Shown here one piece after another: positions 52,521 through 63,973 of a DNA stretch of 64,000 nt. Origin of the DNA: Pseudomonas sp. S09G 359 (GTDB taxonomy: Bacteria > Pseudomonadota > Gammaproteobacteria > Pseudomonadales > Pseudomonadaceae); NCBI RefSeq assembly GCF_002843605.1, contig NZ_CP025263.1, positions 390,501 to 454,500 on the forward strand, given 5' to 3'. The translations under genes were made by a program, and so were the position numbers. Each line of letters opens with the position of its first letter. Position 1 is the first letter of the stretch. The notes below the pieces were generated by a model. The model ran no database searches. It saw only the letters and a program-made list of their open reading frames with translations, and had not been told where the DNA came from.

Positions 52521-54044
52521 ATGTCCCAGGCAGCAAAGATCATCATCGCCGACACCCCAATGCGCTGGCACGACGTAGTCGCCGTCGCCCGCTTTGGTGC
52601 GGTGCTCGAACTCTCGGGCCACGCCTGGGCGCGCATCGACAATGCCCAAGCCATCGTGCAGCGCATCGTCACCAGCGGCGAGCGCGCCTATGGCGTGAAC
52701 ACCGGCCTGGGCGCGCTGTGCAATGTGTCACTGGCGGGTGAGCAACTCAGCCAGTTGTCGCGCAATACCCTGCTGAGCCACGCCTGCGGCGTCGGCCCGG
52801 TGCTGAGCGACGAGCAGACTCGCGCGATCATCTGCGCCGCCATCATCAACTACAGCCACGGCAAATCCGGCCTGCACCCGCAAGTGGTGCACGCATTGCT
52901 GGCGCTGCTCAACCACGGCATCACGCCGCAAGTGCCGTCCCAGGGTTCGGTGGGTTACCTGACCCACATGGCCCATGTTGGCGTGGCGCTGCTGGGCGTG
53001 GGAAATGTGAGCTATCGCGGCCAGATCGTTCCGGCGCAACAGGCCCTGAATGAGGAAGGTTTGCAGGCGGTAATCCTCGGCGCGAAGGACGGCCTATGCC
53101 TGGTCAACGGCACGCCGTGCATGACCGGCCTGAGCTGCCTGGCCCTGGCCGACGCGCACCACCTGCTGCAATGGGCCGACGTGATCGGCGCCATGAGTTT
53201 TGAGGCCCAACGCGGCCAGATCGATGCCTTCGATGAACACATCATCGCCCTCAAGCCACACCCGGGCATGCAGCATGTGGGCATCAACCTGCGCGCATTG
53301 CTCGATGGCAGTGAAGTGATCGCCAGCAGCAAAGGCATCCGCACCCAGGACGCGCTGAGCATCCGCTCGATCCCGCAGATCCACGGCGCGGCGCGTGACC
53401 AGGTGGACCACGCCACGCGCCAGATCGAAACCGAACTGAACAGCGCCACCGACAACCCGCTGGTACTCGGCACACCGGACAACTATCGCGTGGTGTCCCA
53501 GGCCAACCCCCACGGGCAGTCCGTGGCGCTGGCCGCCGACATGCTGGCCATTGCCATGGCCGAAATCGGCTCGGTGGCCGAGCGCCGCCTGGACCGCCTG
53601 ATCAACCCGCACGTCAGCGGCCTGCCGGCCTTCCTGGTCAGCAACCCCGGGGTCAACTCCGGGATGATGATCGTGCAGTACGTCGCCGCCTCGCTGTGTG
53701 GGCAAAACCGCCAGCTGGCGCAACCGGCGGTGCTCGACAATTTCGTCACCTCGGGCTTGCAGGAAGACCACCTGAGCATGGGCACCAACGCCGCGCTCAA
53801 GCTGCATCAGCTGTTGGCCAACGTCACGCAGATCCTCGCTATCGAGTACCTGCTGGCGGCCCAGGCTTTCGAATTTCTCAAGGACCAGCGCTTCGGCGCG
53901 GGCACCGACACAGCCTGGCGTTTGCTGCGTGAAGTGGTCCCCGCGTATGAACAGGACCGCTGGCTGGCGCCGGACATTGCGAGCGCCGCGGCGTTGCTCA
54001 AGGACAGTGCTTTGCTGCACTCAGCCATCCCCCATTTGCACTAA
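52521..54044 (+). CDS. hutH1: HutH1, histidine ammonia-lyase family protein lacking the MIO triad
   Basis: A 507-residue protein that aligns end to end with histidase HutH2, but the segment [14 protein letters not shown] of HutH2 is [11 protein letters not shown] here: exactly the Ala-Ser-Gly that cyclises to the MIO cofactor is gone (junction at 52955/52956, after Gly145). Tyr280 of the P. putida enzyme is replaced by Leu279. Other active-site residues remain: Tyr57, His87, Asn196, Arg282 and the Glu in GLQEDHLSM. It therefore cannot work by MIO chemistry; a regulatory, binding or different catalytic role is possible. The SD AAGGA directly adjoins ATG 52515 and is well spaced for ATG 52521, which decides the start. 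Confidence 0.9.
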   Translation: MSQAAKIIIADTPMRWHDVVAVARFGAVLELSGHAWARIDNAQAIVQRIVTSGERAYGVNTGLGALCNVSLAGEQLSQLSRNTLLSHACGVGPVLSDEQTRAIICAAIINYSHGKSGLHPQVVHALLALLNHGITPQVPSQGSVGYLTHMAHVGVALLGVGNVSYRGQIVPAQQALNEEGLQAVILGAKDGLCLVNGTPCMTGLSCLALADAHHLLQWADVIGAMSFEAQRGQIDAFDEHIIALKPHPGMQHVGINLRALLDGSEVIASSKGIRTQDALSIRSIPQIHGAARDQVDHATRQIETELNSATDNPLVLGTPDNYRVVSQANPHGQSVALAADMLAIAMAEIGSVAERRLDRLINPHVSGLPAFLVSNPGVNSGMMIVQYVAASLCGQNRQLAQPAVLDNFVTSGLQEDHLSMGTNAALKLHQLLANVTQILAIEYLLAAQAFEFLKDQRFGAGTDTAWRLLREVVPAYEQDRWLAPDIASAAALLKDSALLHSAIPHLH

Positions 54045-54081
54045 TCACTTATTAAAAAAAGAATTCAAAAGGAGCATGAAC

Positions 54082-55614
54082 GTGACTGCGCTAAATCTGA
54101 TTCCAGGCCAACTGAGCCTTGCCCAACTGCGGGCCATCTATCAGCAGCCGGTAACCCTCAGCCTGGATGGCAGCGCCACGGCGCAGATCGAAGCCAGTGT
54201 GGCCTGCGTGGAGCAGATTCTCGCCGAGAACCGCACCGCCTACGGCATCAACACCGGTTTCGGCCTGCTGGCTTCGACCCGTATCGCCAGCGAAGACCTG
54301 GAAAACCTCCAGCGTTCCCTGGTGCTGTCCCACGCCGCGGGCGTCGGTGAACCGATCAGCGATGCGTTGGTGCGGCTGGTCATGGTGCTCAAGGTCAACA
54401 GCCTGAGCCGGGGTTTCTCGGGGATTCGCCGCCAGGTGATCGACGCGCTGATCGCGCTGATCAACGCCGAGGTCTACCCACACATCCCGCTCAAGGGTTC
54501 GGTAGGCGCTTCCGGCGACCTCGCGCCGTTGGCGCACATGTCCCTGGTCCTGCTGGGCGAAGGCAAGGCGCGCTACAAAGGCGAATGGCTGGAAGCCACC
54601 GACGCGCTGAAAGTCGCCGGCCTTACGCCGCTGACCCTCGCCGCCAAAGAAGGCCTGGCGCTGCTCAATGGCACCCAGGTGTCCACCGCCTACGCCTTGC
54701 GCGGCCTTTTCGAAGGTGAAGACTTGTTCGCCGGCGCGCTGGTGTGCGGCGGCCTGACGGTGGAAGCCGTGCTTGGCTCGCGCTCGCCGTTCGATGCGCG
54801 TATTCATGCGGCGCGCGGTCAGCGTGGGCAGATCGACTCGGCGGCGGCCTATCGCGATCTGCTGGGCGAAAGCAGCCAAGTGTCCCAGTCGCACCAGAAC
54901 TGCGACAAGGTGCAAGACCCGTACTCCCTGCGTTGCCAGCCGCAAGTCATGGGCGCCTGCCTGACCCAGTTCCGCCAGGCCGCCGAAGTGCTGGTGGTGG
55001 AGGCCAACGCCGTGTCGGACAACCCGCTGGTGTTTGCGGCCGAAGGTGACGTGATTTCCGGCGGTAACTTCCACGCCGAACCGGTGGCCATGGCTGCCGA
55101 CAACATGGCCCTGGCCATTGCCGAAATCGGCTCCCTGAGCGAGCGGCGCATCTCGTTGATGATGGATAAGCACATGTCGCAATTGCCGCCGTTCCTGGTG
55201 GGCAATGGCGGGGTCAACTCCGGTTTCATGATCGCCCAGGTCACCGCCGCCGCGCTGGCCAGCGAGAACAAGGCGCTGGCCCATCCGCACAGCGTCGACA
55301 GCCTGCCGACATCCGCCAACCAGGAAGACCACGTTTCGATGGCCCCGGCTGCAGGCAAGCGCCTGTGGGAAATGGCCGAAAACACCCGTGGCATCCTCGC
55401 CGTGGAATGGCTGGCCGCCTGCCAGGGCCTGGACTTGCGCGAAGGCCTGAAAACCTCGCCCAAGCTTGAACAGGCGCGCGGCACCCTGCGCGGCGAAGTA
55501 GCGTTCTACGACAAGGACCGCTTCTTTGCCCCGGACATCATTGCCGCCACTGAGCTGCTGGCCAGCCGCTGCCTGAATGAGCTGGTACCGGCCAAGCTGC
55601 TGCCAAGCCTGTAA
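54082..55614 (+). CDS. hutH2: Histidine ammonia-lyase HutH2 (histidase)
   Basis: A 510-residue enzyme that deaminates histidine to urocanate, the first step of the pathway. It keeps the MIO triad Ala143-Ser144-Gly145 ([14 protein letters not shown]) and all known catalytic residues: Tyr54, His84, Asn196, Tyr281, Arg284 and Glu in ANQEDHVSM. The SD GGAG leaves only one base before ATG 54076 but seven before GTG 54082, and the latter gives the family start [17 protein letters not shown], so GTG is chosen. It follows hutH1 by 37 bp; no transporter gene lies between the two. Confidence 0.95.
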   Translation: MTALNLIPGQLSLAQLRAIYQQPVTLSLDGSATAQIEASVACVEQILAENRTAYGINTGFGLLASTRIASEDLENLQRSLVLSHAAGVGEPISDALVRLVMVLKVNSLSRGFSGIRRQVIDALIALINAEVYPHIPLKGSVGASGDLAPLAHMSLVLLGEGKARYKGEWLEATDALKVAGLTPLTLAAKEGLALLNGTQVSTAYALRGLFEGEDLFAGALVCGGLTVEAVLGSRSPFDARIHAARGQRGQIDSAAAYRDLLGESSQVSQSHQNCDKVQDPYSLRCQPQVMGACLTQFRQAAEVLVVEANAVSDNPLVFAAEGDVISGGNFHAEPVAMAADNMALAIAEIGSLSERRISLMMDKHMSQLPPFLVGNGGVNSGFMIAQVTAAALASENKALAHPHSVDSLPTSANQEDHVSMAPAAGKRLWEMAENTRGILAVEWLAACQGLDLREGLKTSPKLEQARGTLRGEVAFYDKDRFFAPDIIAATELLASRCLNELVPAKLLPSL

Positions 55615-55628
55615 CCGAGGAGGGTGGG

Positions 55629-56834
55629 ATGAAAACGCTTTGGCAACACTGCCACGTCGCAACCATGGCCCAGGGCAAATACTCGATCATCGAGGATGCC
55701 GCCCTGGTCACCGCCGGTGCGCTGATCGAGTGGGTCGGCCCACGCAGCCAGGTGCCGCCGGCGGACTACACCCAGGTGCATGACCTGCAAGGTGCGTGGG
55801 TCACCCCCGGGCTGATCGACTGCCACACCCACACGGTGTTCGGTGGCAACCGCAGCGGCGAATTCGAGCAACGCCTTGAAGGCGTGAGCTATGCCGAGAT
55901 CGCCGCCAAAGGTGGCGGTATTGCCAGTACTGTGCGCGCCACCCGTGCCGCCAGCGAGGATGAACTGTTTGCCAGCGCCCACAAGCGCCTGCGCAGTCTG
56001 CTGCGCGACGGCGTGACCACGGTAGAGATCAAATCCGGCTACGGCCTGGACCTGGCCAACGAACGCAAGATGTTGCGCGTGGCCCGGCGCCTCGGTGAAG
56101 CGCTGCCGGTCAGCGTGCGCGCCACGTGCCTCGCGGCTCACGCCCTGCCGCCGGAATACAAAGACCGCGCCGACGCCTACATCGACCACATCTGCAACGA
56201 AATGCTGCCGGCCCTGGCGGCGGAAGGCTTGGTGGATGCGGTGGATGCGTTCTGCGAGTACCTGGCGTTTTCCACCGAGCAGGTCGAGCGGGTATTTAAA
56301 GTCGCCCAGCAACTCGGCCTGCCGGTGAAGCTGCACGCCGAGCAGCTGTCGTCGTTGCACGGCTCCAGCCTGGCCGCGCGTTACCACGCGCTGTCGGCTG
56401 ACCACCTGGAATTCATGACCGAAGAAGACGCCATTGCCATGGCTGCGTCCGGCACCGTCGCCGTGCTGCTGCCGGGGGCGTTTTACTTCCTGCGGGAAAC
56501 CCAGTTGCCGCCGATGGACGCGCTGCGCAAGCACGGGGTGAAAATCGCCATCGCCAGCGACCTCAACCCCGGCACCTCGCCGGCACTCTCGGTGCGCCTG
56601 ATGCTGAACATGGCCTGCACCCTGTTCCGCATGACCCCGGAAGAAGCCCTGGCCGGCGCCACCCAGCACGCGGCCACCGCACTGGGCATGGGCGACACCC
56701 ATGGTTCGCTGGAAGTGGGCAAGGTCGCCGATTTTGTCGCCTGGCAGATCGATCGCCCGGCCGACCTGGCCTACTGGCTGGGCGGCGAGCTGGATAAACG
56801 CGTCGTGCGCCATGGCGTTGACGTAAACATCTAA
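55629..56834 (+). CDS. hutI: Imidazolonepropionase HutI
   Basis: A 401-residue metal-dependent amidohydrolase that opens imidazolone propionate to N-formimidoyl-glutamate. The metal-binding HxH is in [21 protein letters not shown]; further ligands are in [19 protein letters not shown] and [11 protein letters not shown]. The C-terminal beta-domain ends with the usual [23 protein letters not shown] lies 8 bp before ATG 55629. It follows hutH2 by 14 bp. Confidence 0.96.
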   Translation: MKTLWQHCHVATMAQGKYSIIEDAALVTAGALIEWVGPRSQVPPADYTQVHDLQGAWVTPGLIDCHTHTVFGGNRSGEFEQRLEGVSYAEIAAKGGGIASTVRATRAASEDELFASAHKRLRSLLRDGVTTVEIKSGYGLDLANERKMLRVARRLGEALPVSVRATCLAAHALPPEYKDRADAYIDHICNEMLPALAAEGLVDAVDAFCEYLAFSTEQVERVFKVAQQLGLPVKLHAEQLSSLHGSSLAARYHALSADHLEFMTEEDAIAMAASGTVAVLLPGAFYFLRETQLPPMDALRKHGVKIAIASDLNPGTSPALSVRLMLNMACTLFRMTPEEALAGATQHAATALGMGDTHGSLEVGKVADFVAWQIDRPADLAYWLGGELDKRVVRHGVDVNI

Positions 56835-56845
56835 GGAGTGCTGCT

Positions 56846-57646
56846 GTGGATAAGGTTCTCAACTTCAAACCAGGCCGTGTGCCGCTGCTGATCAGCATGC
56901 CCCACGCCGGCCTGCGCCTGACGCCTGCGGTCGAGGCCGGGTTGATCCCCGAGGCGCAAAGCCTGCCGGACACCGACTGGCACATTCCTGCGCTGTATGA
57001 CTTTGCCGAAGAGCTCGGTGCCAGCACCTTGTCGGCCGAATACTCGCGGTTTGTCATCGACCTGAATCGGCCGTCGGACGATAAGCCACTGTATGCAGGC
57101 GCCACCACCGGGCTGTACCCGGCGACGCTGTTCGACGGTGTGCCGCTGTTCCGCGAGGGGCTGGAGCCAAGCGCGGCCGAGCGCGCGAGCTACCTGCAAA
57201 AGATCTGGGGCCCGTATCACCGGCAGTTGCAAGAGGAACTCGCGCGGCTCAAGGCCGAGTTCGGCTACGCGCTGCTGTTCGACGCGCACTCGATCCGCTC
57301 GGTGATCCCGCACCTGTTCGACGGCAAGCTGCCGGACTTCAACCTCGGCACCTTCAATGGCGCCGCCTGTGATCCCGCGTTGGCGACCCGACTGGAAGCC
57401 ATCTGCGCGGGCCATCCCCAGTACACCCACGTGCTGAACGGGCGGTTCAAAGGCGGCCATATCACCCGCCATTACGGCGACCCGGCGCAGGATATTCATG
57501 CCGTGCAACTGGAGCTGTGCCAGAGCACGTATATGGAAGAGTTCGAGCCGTTCCGTTATCGCCCGGACCTGGCCGAGCCGACGCGGGTAGTGTTGAAGCA
57601 GTTGCTGCAGGGTTTGCTCGCCTGGGGGCAGGGTCACTACCGGTAG
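56846..57646 (+). CDS. hutG: N-formylglutamate deformylase HutG
   Basis: A 266-residue enzyme that hydrolyses N-formylglutamate to glutamate and formate, the last step of the HutF/HutG route. Motifs are LLISMPHAGLRLTP, DTDWHIPALYDF, FVIDLNRPSDD and LLFDAHSIRSVIPHLFDG, the last with the metal-binding His. The start is GTG 56846 with SD AAGGAG 6-7 bp upstream. It ends the operon; a REPIN follows. Confidence 0.95.
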   Translation: MDKVLNFKPGRVPLLISMPHAGLRLTPAVEAGLIPEAQSLPDTDWHIPALYDFAEELGASTLSAEYSRFVIDLNRPSDDKPLYAGATTGLYPATLFDGVPLFREGLEPSAAERASYLQKIWGPYHRQLQEELARLKAEFGYALLFDAHSIRSVIPHLFDGKLPDFNLGTFNGAACDPALATRLEAICAGHPQYTHVLNGRFKGGHITRHYGDPAQDIHAVQLELCQSTYMEEFEPFRYRPDLAEPTRVVLKQLLQGLLAWGQGHYR

Positions 57647-57702
57647 TTTGGTGTCGAAGTCGTAAAAGCCAGACTCAAACCTTAGGAACCTGCACCGGCC
57701 AA

Positions 57703-57792
57703 ATGTGGGAGCGGGCTTGCTCGCGGAAGCGGTTTGTCAGTCAGCATATCTGGCGACTGGCTCAGCGCATTCGCGAGCAAGCCCGCTCCCAC
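57703..57792. repeat. REPIN (GCTCGCGAA-type) after the hut operon
   Basis: Two inverted REP copies, the left with GCTCGCGGAAGC and the right with GCATTCGCGAGC. It lies in the 355-bp gap 57647-58001 between hutG and pip; the rest of that gap (57793-58001) holds no recognised gene, only the pip leader with SD GGAG. Confidence 0.88.
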
Positions 57793-58001
57793 CTATTGGT
57801 CGCCGTTGTCAGAGATGGCGCACATATATCGGCTTTCTCCACCGCTCGTTGCGCATCTCCTGGATTACCTGAGGCGCGAACTACTGACACAGCTCTAAGC
57901 GCTCAAGGACATGCTCATTGCACAATTCGGGTTTATAGTGCCAGACGGCAAAATAAAAGACGTCCCCCCAGGGATGAACCCGACCCCCTACGGAGCGCGC
58001 A

Positions 58002-58973
58002 ATGCAGACTTGGTACCCGCAGATCAAACCCTACGCCCGGCACGATCTGGCCGTCGATGACACCCACACACTGTATGTCGATGAGAGTGGCTCCCCCGAA
58101 GGTTTGCCCGTTGTCTTCATCCATGGCGGCCCCGGTGCCGGTTGCGACGCCCAGAGCCGCTGCTATTTTGACCCGAACCTGTACCGCATCGTCACCTTCG
58201 ACCAGCGTGGGTGCGGGCGCTCCACCCCCCGCGCCAGCCTGGAAAACAACACCACCTGGGACCTGGTTGCCGACCTCGAGCGCATTCGTGAACACCTGGG
58301 CATCGATAAATGGGTGTTGTTTGGCGGCTCCTGGGGCTCGACGCTGGCCCTGGCCTACGCGCAAACCCACCCCGAGCGCGTGCATGGCCTGATCGTGCGC
58401 GGTATCTTCCTCGCCCGCCCACAGGACATTCACTGGTTTTACCAGGAAGGCGCGAGCCGCCTGTTCCCGGACTACTGGCAGGATTACATCGCACCGATCC
58501 CGGCGGACGAGCGCCACGATATGATCGCGGCCTACCACAAGCGCCTCACCGGCAACGACCAGATCGCCCAGATGCACGCGGCCAAGGCTTGGTCCGGTTG
58601 GGAAGGGCGCATGCTCGGCCTGTGCCCGAGCCCGCAGCATGTAGAACGCTTTTCCGAGCCGCAGCGGGCCCTGTCCATTGCGCGCATCGAGTGCCACTAC
58701 TTCACCAACAACTCCTTCCTGGAGCCTGACCAACTGATTCGCGACATGCACAAGATCGCCCATCTGCCTGGCGTAATCATTCACGGTCGCTACGATATGA
58801 TCTGCCCGCTGGATAACGCCTGGGAGCTGCATCAGGCGTGGCCCAACAGCGAGCTGCAAGTAATCCGCGAGGCGGGCCATGCGGCCTCCGAGCCCGGTAT
58901 TACCGACGCGCTGGTACGCGCGACTGCCGATATGGCACGGCGCCTGCTTGATCTGCCGCCAGAAGAAGCATGA
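58002..58973 (+). CDS. pip: Prolyl aminopeptidase
   Basis: A 323-residue alpha/beta-hydrolase (S33) that removes N-terminal proline from peptides. The oxyanion motif [13 protein letters not shown] and the nucleophile Ser in [15 protein letters not shown] are clear; Asp is in [10 protein letters not shown] and His in [11 protein letters not shown]. The family-specific [11 protein letters not shown] is also present. Cytoplasmic, with no signal sequence. It overlaps dtd by 4 bp, so two enzymes acting on amino-acid stereo- or peptide scavenging share a transcript. Confidence 0.96.
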   Translation: MQTWYPQIKPYARHDLAVDDTHTLYVDESGSPEGLPVVFIHGGPGAGCDAQSRCYFDPNLYRIVTFDQRGCGRSTPRASLENNTTWDLVADLERIREHLGIDKWVLFGGSWGSTLALAYAQTHPERVHGLIVRGIFLARPQDIHWFYQEGASRLFPDYWQDYIAPIPADERHDMIAAYHKRLTGNDQIAQMHAAKAWSGWEGRMLGLCPSPQHVERFSEPQRALSIARIECHYFTNNSFLEPDQLIRDMHKIAHLPGVIIHGRYDMICPLDNAWELHQAWPNSELQVIREAGHAASEPGITDALVRATADMARRLLDLPPEEA

Positions 58974-59407
58974 AGGGCCTGTTGCAACGGGTGCGTGGCG
59001 CCCGGGTCGAGGTAGAAGGCGAAACCCTAGGGGCGATTGACCAGGGTTTGCTGGTGCTGGTGGCCGTCGAACCGTCGGATACACCCGAGAGCGCCGACAA
59101 ACTCCTGCACAAGCTGCTTAACTACCGGGTGTTCAGCGACGACGCGGGCAAGATGAACCTGTCGTTGAAGGACATCGACGGCGGGCTTCTGCTGGTGTCG
59201 CAGTTCACCCTGGCGGCGGATACCAAAAGCGGGCTGCGGCCGAGCTTCTCCACGGCGGCCCCTCCGGCCCTGGGAGCAGCGCTATTTGATCACTTGCTGT
59301 TACAAGCGCAACAATTGCATGGCAAGGTGGCGTCGGGGCGTTTTGGCGCCGATATGCAGGTGCATTTGGTCAATGATGGCCCTGTGACCTTCCTCTTACA
59401 GACGTGA
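58970..59407 (+). CDS. dtd: D-aminoacyl-tRNA deacylase
   Basis: A 145-residue proofreading enzyme that hydrolyses D-aminoacyl-tRNA (and Gly-tRNA-Ala). The two active-site motifs are [17 protein letters not shown] and [11 protein letters not shown], the latter with the Gly-cisPro that excludes L-amino acids. Length is standard. The ATG lies in the pip stop region (ATGA). Confidence 0.97.
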   Translation: MKGLLQRVRGARVEVEGETLGAIDQGLLVLVAVEPSDTPESADKLLHKLLNYRVFSDDAGKMNLSLKDIDGGLLLVSQFTLAADTKSGLRPSFSTAAPPALGAALFDHLLLQAQQLHGKVASGRFGADMQVHLVNDGPVTFLLQT

Positions 59408-59673
59408 ATGTATTAAAAACGACTTTAATGCCTAAAAACGCAGGGTTTCGCTACAAATACTTCGTTGTCCCTGATGCGTTGTTTCGCGGGCTACTAGATA
59501 ATCGCGCGCTACGGGGATCAGCGTTGGTTGGTCCATTTTTGACTTAGGTAGAGACTTGTCCGACAACCATTGGGGAATCATTTTGCCCAGGGGGAGTCGG
59601 AACAATGCTCGCCAACCTGGCATATAGATAGCTGGCAGTTGGTTTTTTGATCTGTTTTCGGCGAGGGTTGCTC

Positions 59674-61410
59674 GTGATTGTTAGTCCCTGTAATGCACCA
59701 AAATTGTCTGCCAAACGGTTACGAAACGCACTGGTGACGGGCTCTGCCCTGTTTTGCCTGTTCGGCGCCGGTCAACTGTGGGCATTCAGTCTGGATGATG
59801 TGTCGGCCAAGGCAAAAGAGCTGGCCGGGCAGAAATACGAAGCTCCGCGCAGCAATCTGCCGAACGAATTCCGCGAAATGAAATTCGCTGATTACCAGAA
59901 GATTCGTTTCCGCACCGACAAAGCCGAATGGGCCGATCAGAACACCCCGTTCAAGCTGTCCTTCTATCACCAGGGTATGCACTTCGATACACCGGTGAAA
60001 ATCAACGAAGTCACCGCCGACAGCGTGCAGGAAATCAAGTACGACGCGTCGCGCTTCGATTTCGGCGACGTCAAGGTTGATCCCAAGGCCACCGAACAGC
60101 TGGGTTATGCCGGCTTCCGTGTGCTGTACCCGATCAACAAGGGTGACAAGCAAGACGAAATCATGACCATGCTCGGCGCCAGCTATTTCCGCGTCGTGGG
60201 CAAGGACCAGGTGTACGGCCTGTCCGCCCGTGGCATGGCGATCGATACCGCGCTGCCGTCCGGCGAAGAATTCCCGCGTTTCACCGAGTTCTGGATCGAA
60301 CGTCCGAAGCCGGGTGACAAGCACCTGGTGATCTTCGCCCTGCTGGATTCGCCACGTGCCACCGGCGCCTATCGCCTGATCCTGCGCCCAGGCACCGACA
60401 CTGTTGTCGATGTGAAATCCCAGATGTTCCTGCGCGACAAGGTCAGCAAGCTGGGCGTTGCCCCGTTGACGTCGATGTTCCTGTTCGGCGCGAACCAGCC
60501 GTCCAAGGTGCTCAACTACCGTCGTGAGCTGCATGATTCCAGCGGCCTGTCGATCCATGCCGGCAACGGCGAGTGGATCTGGCGCCCACTGAACAACCCT
60601 AAACACCTGTCGGTCAGCAACTTCACCGTCGAGAACCCGCGCGGGTTCGGCCTGCTGCAACGCGGCCGCAACTTTAGCCACTACGAAGACCTGGACGACA
60701 ACTACGACAAGCGCCCAAGCGCCTGGATCGAGCCTGAAGGCGACTGGGGCAAGGGTTCCGTCGACCTGGTGGAGATCCCGACCGCCGACGAAACCAACGA
60801 CAACATCGTGGCCTTCTGGAGCCCGGCCGAGCTGCCGAAAGTCGGCGAGCCGCTGGACGTCGCCTACCGCCTGCATTGGACCCTGGACGATGCCGCATTC
60901 CATTCGCCGGAGAGCGCCTGGGTCAAGCAGACCCTGCGTTCCACCGGTGATGTGAAGCAGTCCAACCTGATCCGTCAGCCGGACGGCAGCGTTGCGTACC
61001 TGGTGGACTTCGAAGGCCCATCCCTGAAAAAACTGCTGCCGGACGCACCGGTGCGCAGCCAGGTGAGCGTCGGTGACAACGCTGAAGTGGTTGAAAACAG
61101 CGTGCGTTACAACGAGCACACCAAAGGCTGGCGCCTGACCCTGCGCTTGAAGATCAAGGACGCAGGCAAGCCGACCGAGATGCGTGCAGCGCTGGTGCAA
61201 GACATCACGCCGCCTGAGCCGGAGAAAGTCTCCACCCAGGTGCTCAAGGCTGACAAGGTCCTGGCCAAGCAACACGAGAAACAGGCCAAGAAAGACGCGA
61301 AAGACAAGGAAGCCAAGCAGCCAGAAGCTGCCCCAGCCACACCGGAGCCGATCAAGACCGAGCAAGTCCTGACCGAAACCTGGAGCTATCAGTTGCCTGC
61401 CGATGAGTAA
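59674..61410 (+). CDS. opgG: Osmoregulated periplasmic glucan biosynthesis protein OpgG
   Basis: A 578-residue periplasmic protein needed for the beta-1,6 branching of osmoregulated periplasmic glucans. The signal sequence is [20 protein letters not shown] with cleavage before FSLDDV. Family segments include [50 protein letters not shown] and [16 protein letters not shown]. Compared with enteric OpgG it has an extra C-terminal Lys/Ala/Glu-rich part (about 520-565). GTG 59674 with SD GAGGG fits the known Pseudomonas start; the frame goes up to 59647. The 266 bp before it hold no other gene. It overlaps opgH by 8 bp. Confidence 0.95.
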   Translation: MIVSPCNAPKLSAKRLRNALVTGSALFCLFGAGQLWAFSLDDVSAKAKELAGQKYEAPRSNLPNEFREMKFADYQKIRFRTDKAEWADQNTPFKLSFYHQGMHFDTPVKINEVTADSVQEIKYDASRFDFGDVKVDPKATEQLGYAGFRVLYPINKGDKQDEIMTMLGASYFRVVGKDQVYGLSARGMAIDTALPSGEEFPRFTEFWIERPKPGDKHLVIFALLDSPRATGAYRLILRPGTDTVVDVKSQMFLRDKVSKLGVAPLTSMFLFGANQPSKVLNYRRELHDSSGLSIHAGNGEWIWRPLNNPKHLSVSNFTVENPRGFGLLQRGRNFSHYEDLDDNYDKRPSAWIEPEGDWGKGSVDLVEIPTADETNDNIVAFWSPAELPKVGEPLDVAYRLHWTLDDAAFHSPESAWVKQTLRSTGDVKQSNLIRQPDGSVAYLVDFEGPSLKKLLPDAPVRSQVSVGDNAEVVENSVRYNEHTKGWRLTLRLKIKDAGKPTEMRAALVQDITPPEPEKVSTQVLKADKVLAKQHEKQAKKDAKDKEAKQPEAAPATPEPIKTEQVLTETWSYQLPADE

Positions 61411-63973
61411 TTCTCAAGTCCAGCCAGAGACTCTGTCCGAGTATCTGGCGCACCTCCCAATGACCGCTGAGCAGCGCGCCGAACTGGCCGGCTGCTCATC
61501 CTTCAGCGAGCTGCACCAGCGCTTGTCGTCCTCCACGTTCGATGCGCCGGCCGACGCTGCCCAAGCCTCGGTTGGCCGCCGGTTGACCCTCAACACGGCC
61601 GAAGAGCTGGAGGACGCCGAAATGCTGGCGCTCGACGCCAGCGGTCGTGTGTGCCTCAAGGCCACGCCACCGATCCGTCGCACCAAGGTCGTGCCGGAGC
61701 CGTGGCGCACCAATATCCTGGTGCGTGGCTGGCGCCGCCTGACCGGTCGCACCAACCCGCCGAAGCCGCCGAAAGACGACCGTGTGCTGCCGGCTGCGCG
61801 CTGGCGCACCGTTGGTTCGATCCGTCGTTATATCCTGCTGGTGCTGATGCTCGGCCAGACCATCGTGGCCGGCTGGTACATGAAAGGCATCATGCCGTAC
61901 CAGGGCTGGTCGCTGGTCGACTTCGACGAAATCCGCAACCAGACCCTGCTGCAAACCGCTACCCAGGTACTGCCTTACGCCCTGCAAACCAGCATCCTGA
62001 TCATGTTCGGGATTCTGTTCTGCTGGGTGTCGGCGGGTTTCTGGACCGCGTTGATGGGCTTCCTCGAGCTGCTTACCGGTCACGATAAATACCGGATCTC
62101 CGGTAAAAGTGCCGGCGACGAGCCGATTCCGAAAGACGCCCGCACCGCGCTGGTGATGCCGATCTGTAACGAAGACGTGCCGCGGGTGTTCGCCGGGCTG
62201 CGCGCCACGTTTGAATCGGTGGCGGCCACGGGTGACCTCGACCGCTTCGACTTCTTCGTACTCAGCGACAGTAACGACGCCGACATCTGCATCGCCGAAC
62301 AGCAAGCCTGGCTTGACGTGTGCCGCGAAGCCGGTGGTTTCGGCAAGATCTTCTATCGCCGCCGTCGCCGTCGTGTAAAGCGCAAGAGCGGCAACCTCGA
62401 CGACTTCTGCCGTCGTTGGGGCGGTGACTACAAGTACATGGTGGTGCTCGACGCTGACTCGGTGATGAGCGGCGAATGCCTGACCAGCCTGGTGCGCCTG
62501 ATGGAAGCCACGCCGGATGCCGGGATTATCCAGACCGCGCCACGGGCGTCGGGCATGGACACCCTGTATGCGCGCATGCAGCAGTTCGCTACCCGCGTGT
62601 ACGGCCCGCTGTTCACCGCCGGCCTGCACTTCTGGCAGTTGGGTGAATCGCACTACTGGGGCCACAACGCAATCATCCGTATGAAGCCGTTTATCGAGCA
62701 CTGCGCCCTGGCGCCGTTGCCGGGTAAAGGCGCGTTCGCCGGTGCGATTCTGTCCCACGACTTCGTTGAAGCAGCGCTGATGCGCCGCGCCGGTTGGGGC
62801 GTGTGGATTGCCTACGACCTGCCGGGCAGCTACGAAGAACTGCCGCCGAACCTGCTGGACGAACTCAAGCGTGACCGTCGCTGGTGCCACGGCAACCTGA
62901 TGAACTTCCGCCTGTTCCTGGTTAAAGGCATGCACCCGGTGCACCGTGCGGTGTTCCTGACGGGCGTGATGTCCTACCTGTCGGCGCCGTTGTGGTTCTT
63001 CTTCCTGGTGTTGTCGACAGCGTTGCTGGCGGTGAACACCCTGATGGAGCCGCAGTACTTCATGGCGCCGCGCCAGCTGTACCCGCTGTGGCCGCAATGG
63101 CATCCGGACAAGGCCGTGGCGTTGTTCTCCACCACCATCGTGCTGCTGTTCCTGCCTAAACTGCTGAGCATCATCCTGATCTGGGCCAAGGGCGCGAAAG
63201 AGTTCGGCGGCAAGTTCAAGGTGACCCTGTCGATGCTGCTGGAGATGTTGTTCTCCATGTTGCTGGCGCCGGTGCGGATGATTTTCCACACGCGTTTCGT
63301 ACTCGCCGCGTTCCTCGGCTGGGCTGCGACCTGGAACTCGCCGCAGCGTGACGACGACTCCACCCCGTGGAGCGAGGCGGTCAAACGCCACGGTCCGCAA
63401 ACCGTACTCGGCTTCCTGTGGGCCCTGCTGGTGGTGTGGTTGAACCCGAGCTTCCTGTGGTGGCTGATCCCGATTGTCGGCTCGCTGATGCTGTCGATCC
63501 CGGTGTCGGTGATTTCCAGCCGGGTCAAGCTGGGCCTCAAGTCGCGCGACGAGAGCCTGTTCCTGATTCCTGAGGAATACAACCCGCCGCAAGCACTGCT
63601 GTCGACGGAGAAGTACACCCACGAAAACCGTTGGCACGCCCTCAACGACGGGTTTGTACGTTCGGTGGTCGACCCGCAGCAGAACGCCCTGGCCTGCGCC
63701 CTGGCGACCTCGCGTCACCGTGAGGCGGAGCCGATCGAGTACCTGCGTGTCGAGCGTGTGCGTCATGCATTGAAAGTCGGCCCGGCCGGCCTCAATAACG
63801 GCGAACGCCTGGCCTTGCTCAGCGATCCGGTAGCCCTGGCGCGCCTGCACGAGCAGGTCTGGAGCGAAGGGCATGCCGAATGGCTCGCTGCGTGGCGTGA
63901 TTCGATCAAGTCCGACCCGCACGCGCCGTTGCTGCCGCTGCAACCGCTGTCGTCCCAGGCCCAACCGGCCTGA
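61403..63973 (+). CDS. opgH: Glucans biosynthesis glucosyltransferase OpgH
   Basis: An 856-residue inner-membrane GT2 enzyme that polymerises UDP-glucose into the linear beta-1,2 backbone and exports it. About eight membrane helices surround a cytoplasmic catalytic domain (about 240-520): [22 protein letters not shown] (DxD), the acceptor-site Asp in [16 protein letters not shown] and the [15 protein letters not shown] form of the Q/RxxRW motif. The long N-terminus has the FtsZ-interacting type of region known from enteric OpgH (inference). It overlaps opgG by 8 bp. Only 27 bp remain after the stop; a GC-rich stretch there may begin a terminator. Confidence 0.97.
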   Translation: MSNSQVQPETLSEYLAHLPMTAEQRAELAGCSSFSELHQRLSSSTFDAPADAAQASVGRRLTLNTAEELEDAEMLALDASGRVCLKATPPIRRTKVVPEPWRTNILVRGWRRLTGRTNPPKPPKDDRVLPAARWRTVGSIRRYILLVLMLGQTIVAGWYMKGIMPYQGWSLVDFDEIRNQTLLQTATQVLPYALQTSILIMFGILFCWVSAGFWTALMGFLELLTGHDKYRISGKSAGDEPIPKDARTALVMPICNEDVPRVFAGLRATFESVAATGDLDRFDFFVLSDSNDADICIAEQQAWLDVCREAGGFGKIFYRRRRRRVKRKSGNLDDFCRRWGGDYKYMVVLDADSVMSGECLTSLVRLMEATPDAGIIQTAPRASGMDTLYARMQQFATRVYGPLFTAGLHFWQLGESHYWGHNAIIRMKPFIEHCALAPLPGKGAFAGAILSHDFVEAALMRRAGWGVWIAYDLPGSYEELPPNLLDELKRDRRWCHGNLMNFRLFLVKGMHPVHRAVFLTGVMSYLSAPLWFFFLVLSTALLAVNTLMEPQYFMAPRQLYPLWPQWHPDKAVALFSTTIVLLFLPKLLSIILIWAKGAKEFGGKFKVTLSMLLEMLFSMLLAPVRMIFHTRFVLAAFLGWAATWNSPQRDDDSTPWSEAVKRHGPQTVLGFLWALLVVWLNPSFLWWLIPIVGSLMLSIPVSVISSRVKLGLKSRDESLFLIPEEYNPPQALLSTEKYTHENRWHALNDGFVRSVVDPQQNALACALATSRHREAEPIEYLRVERVRHALKVGPAGLNNGERLALLSDPVALARLHEQVWSEGHAEWLAAWRDSIKSDPHAPLLPLQPLSSQAQPA

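Noticed and set aside
61496..63964. An 822-codon open frame antisense to opgH
   Set aside because: Mirrors a certain gene; Arg/His/Gln-rich product with no domain.
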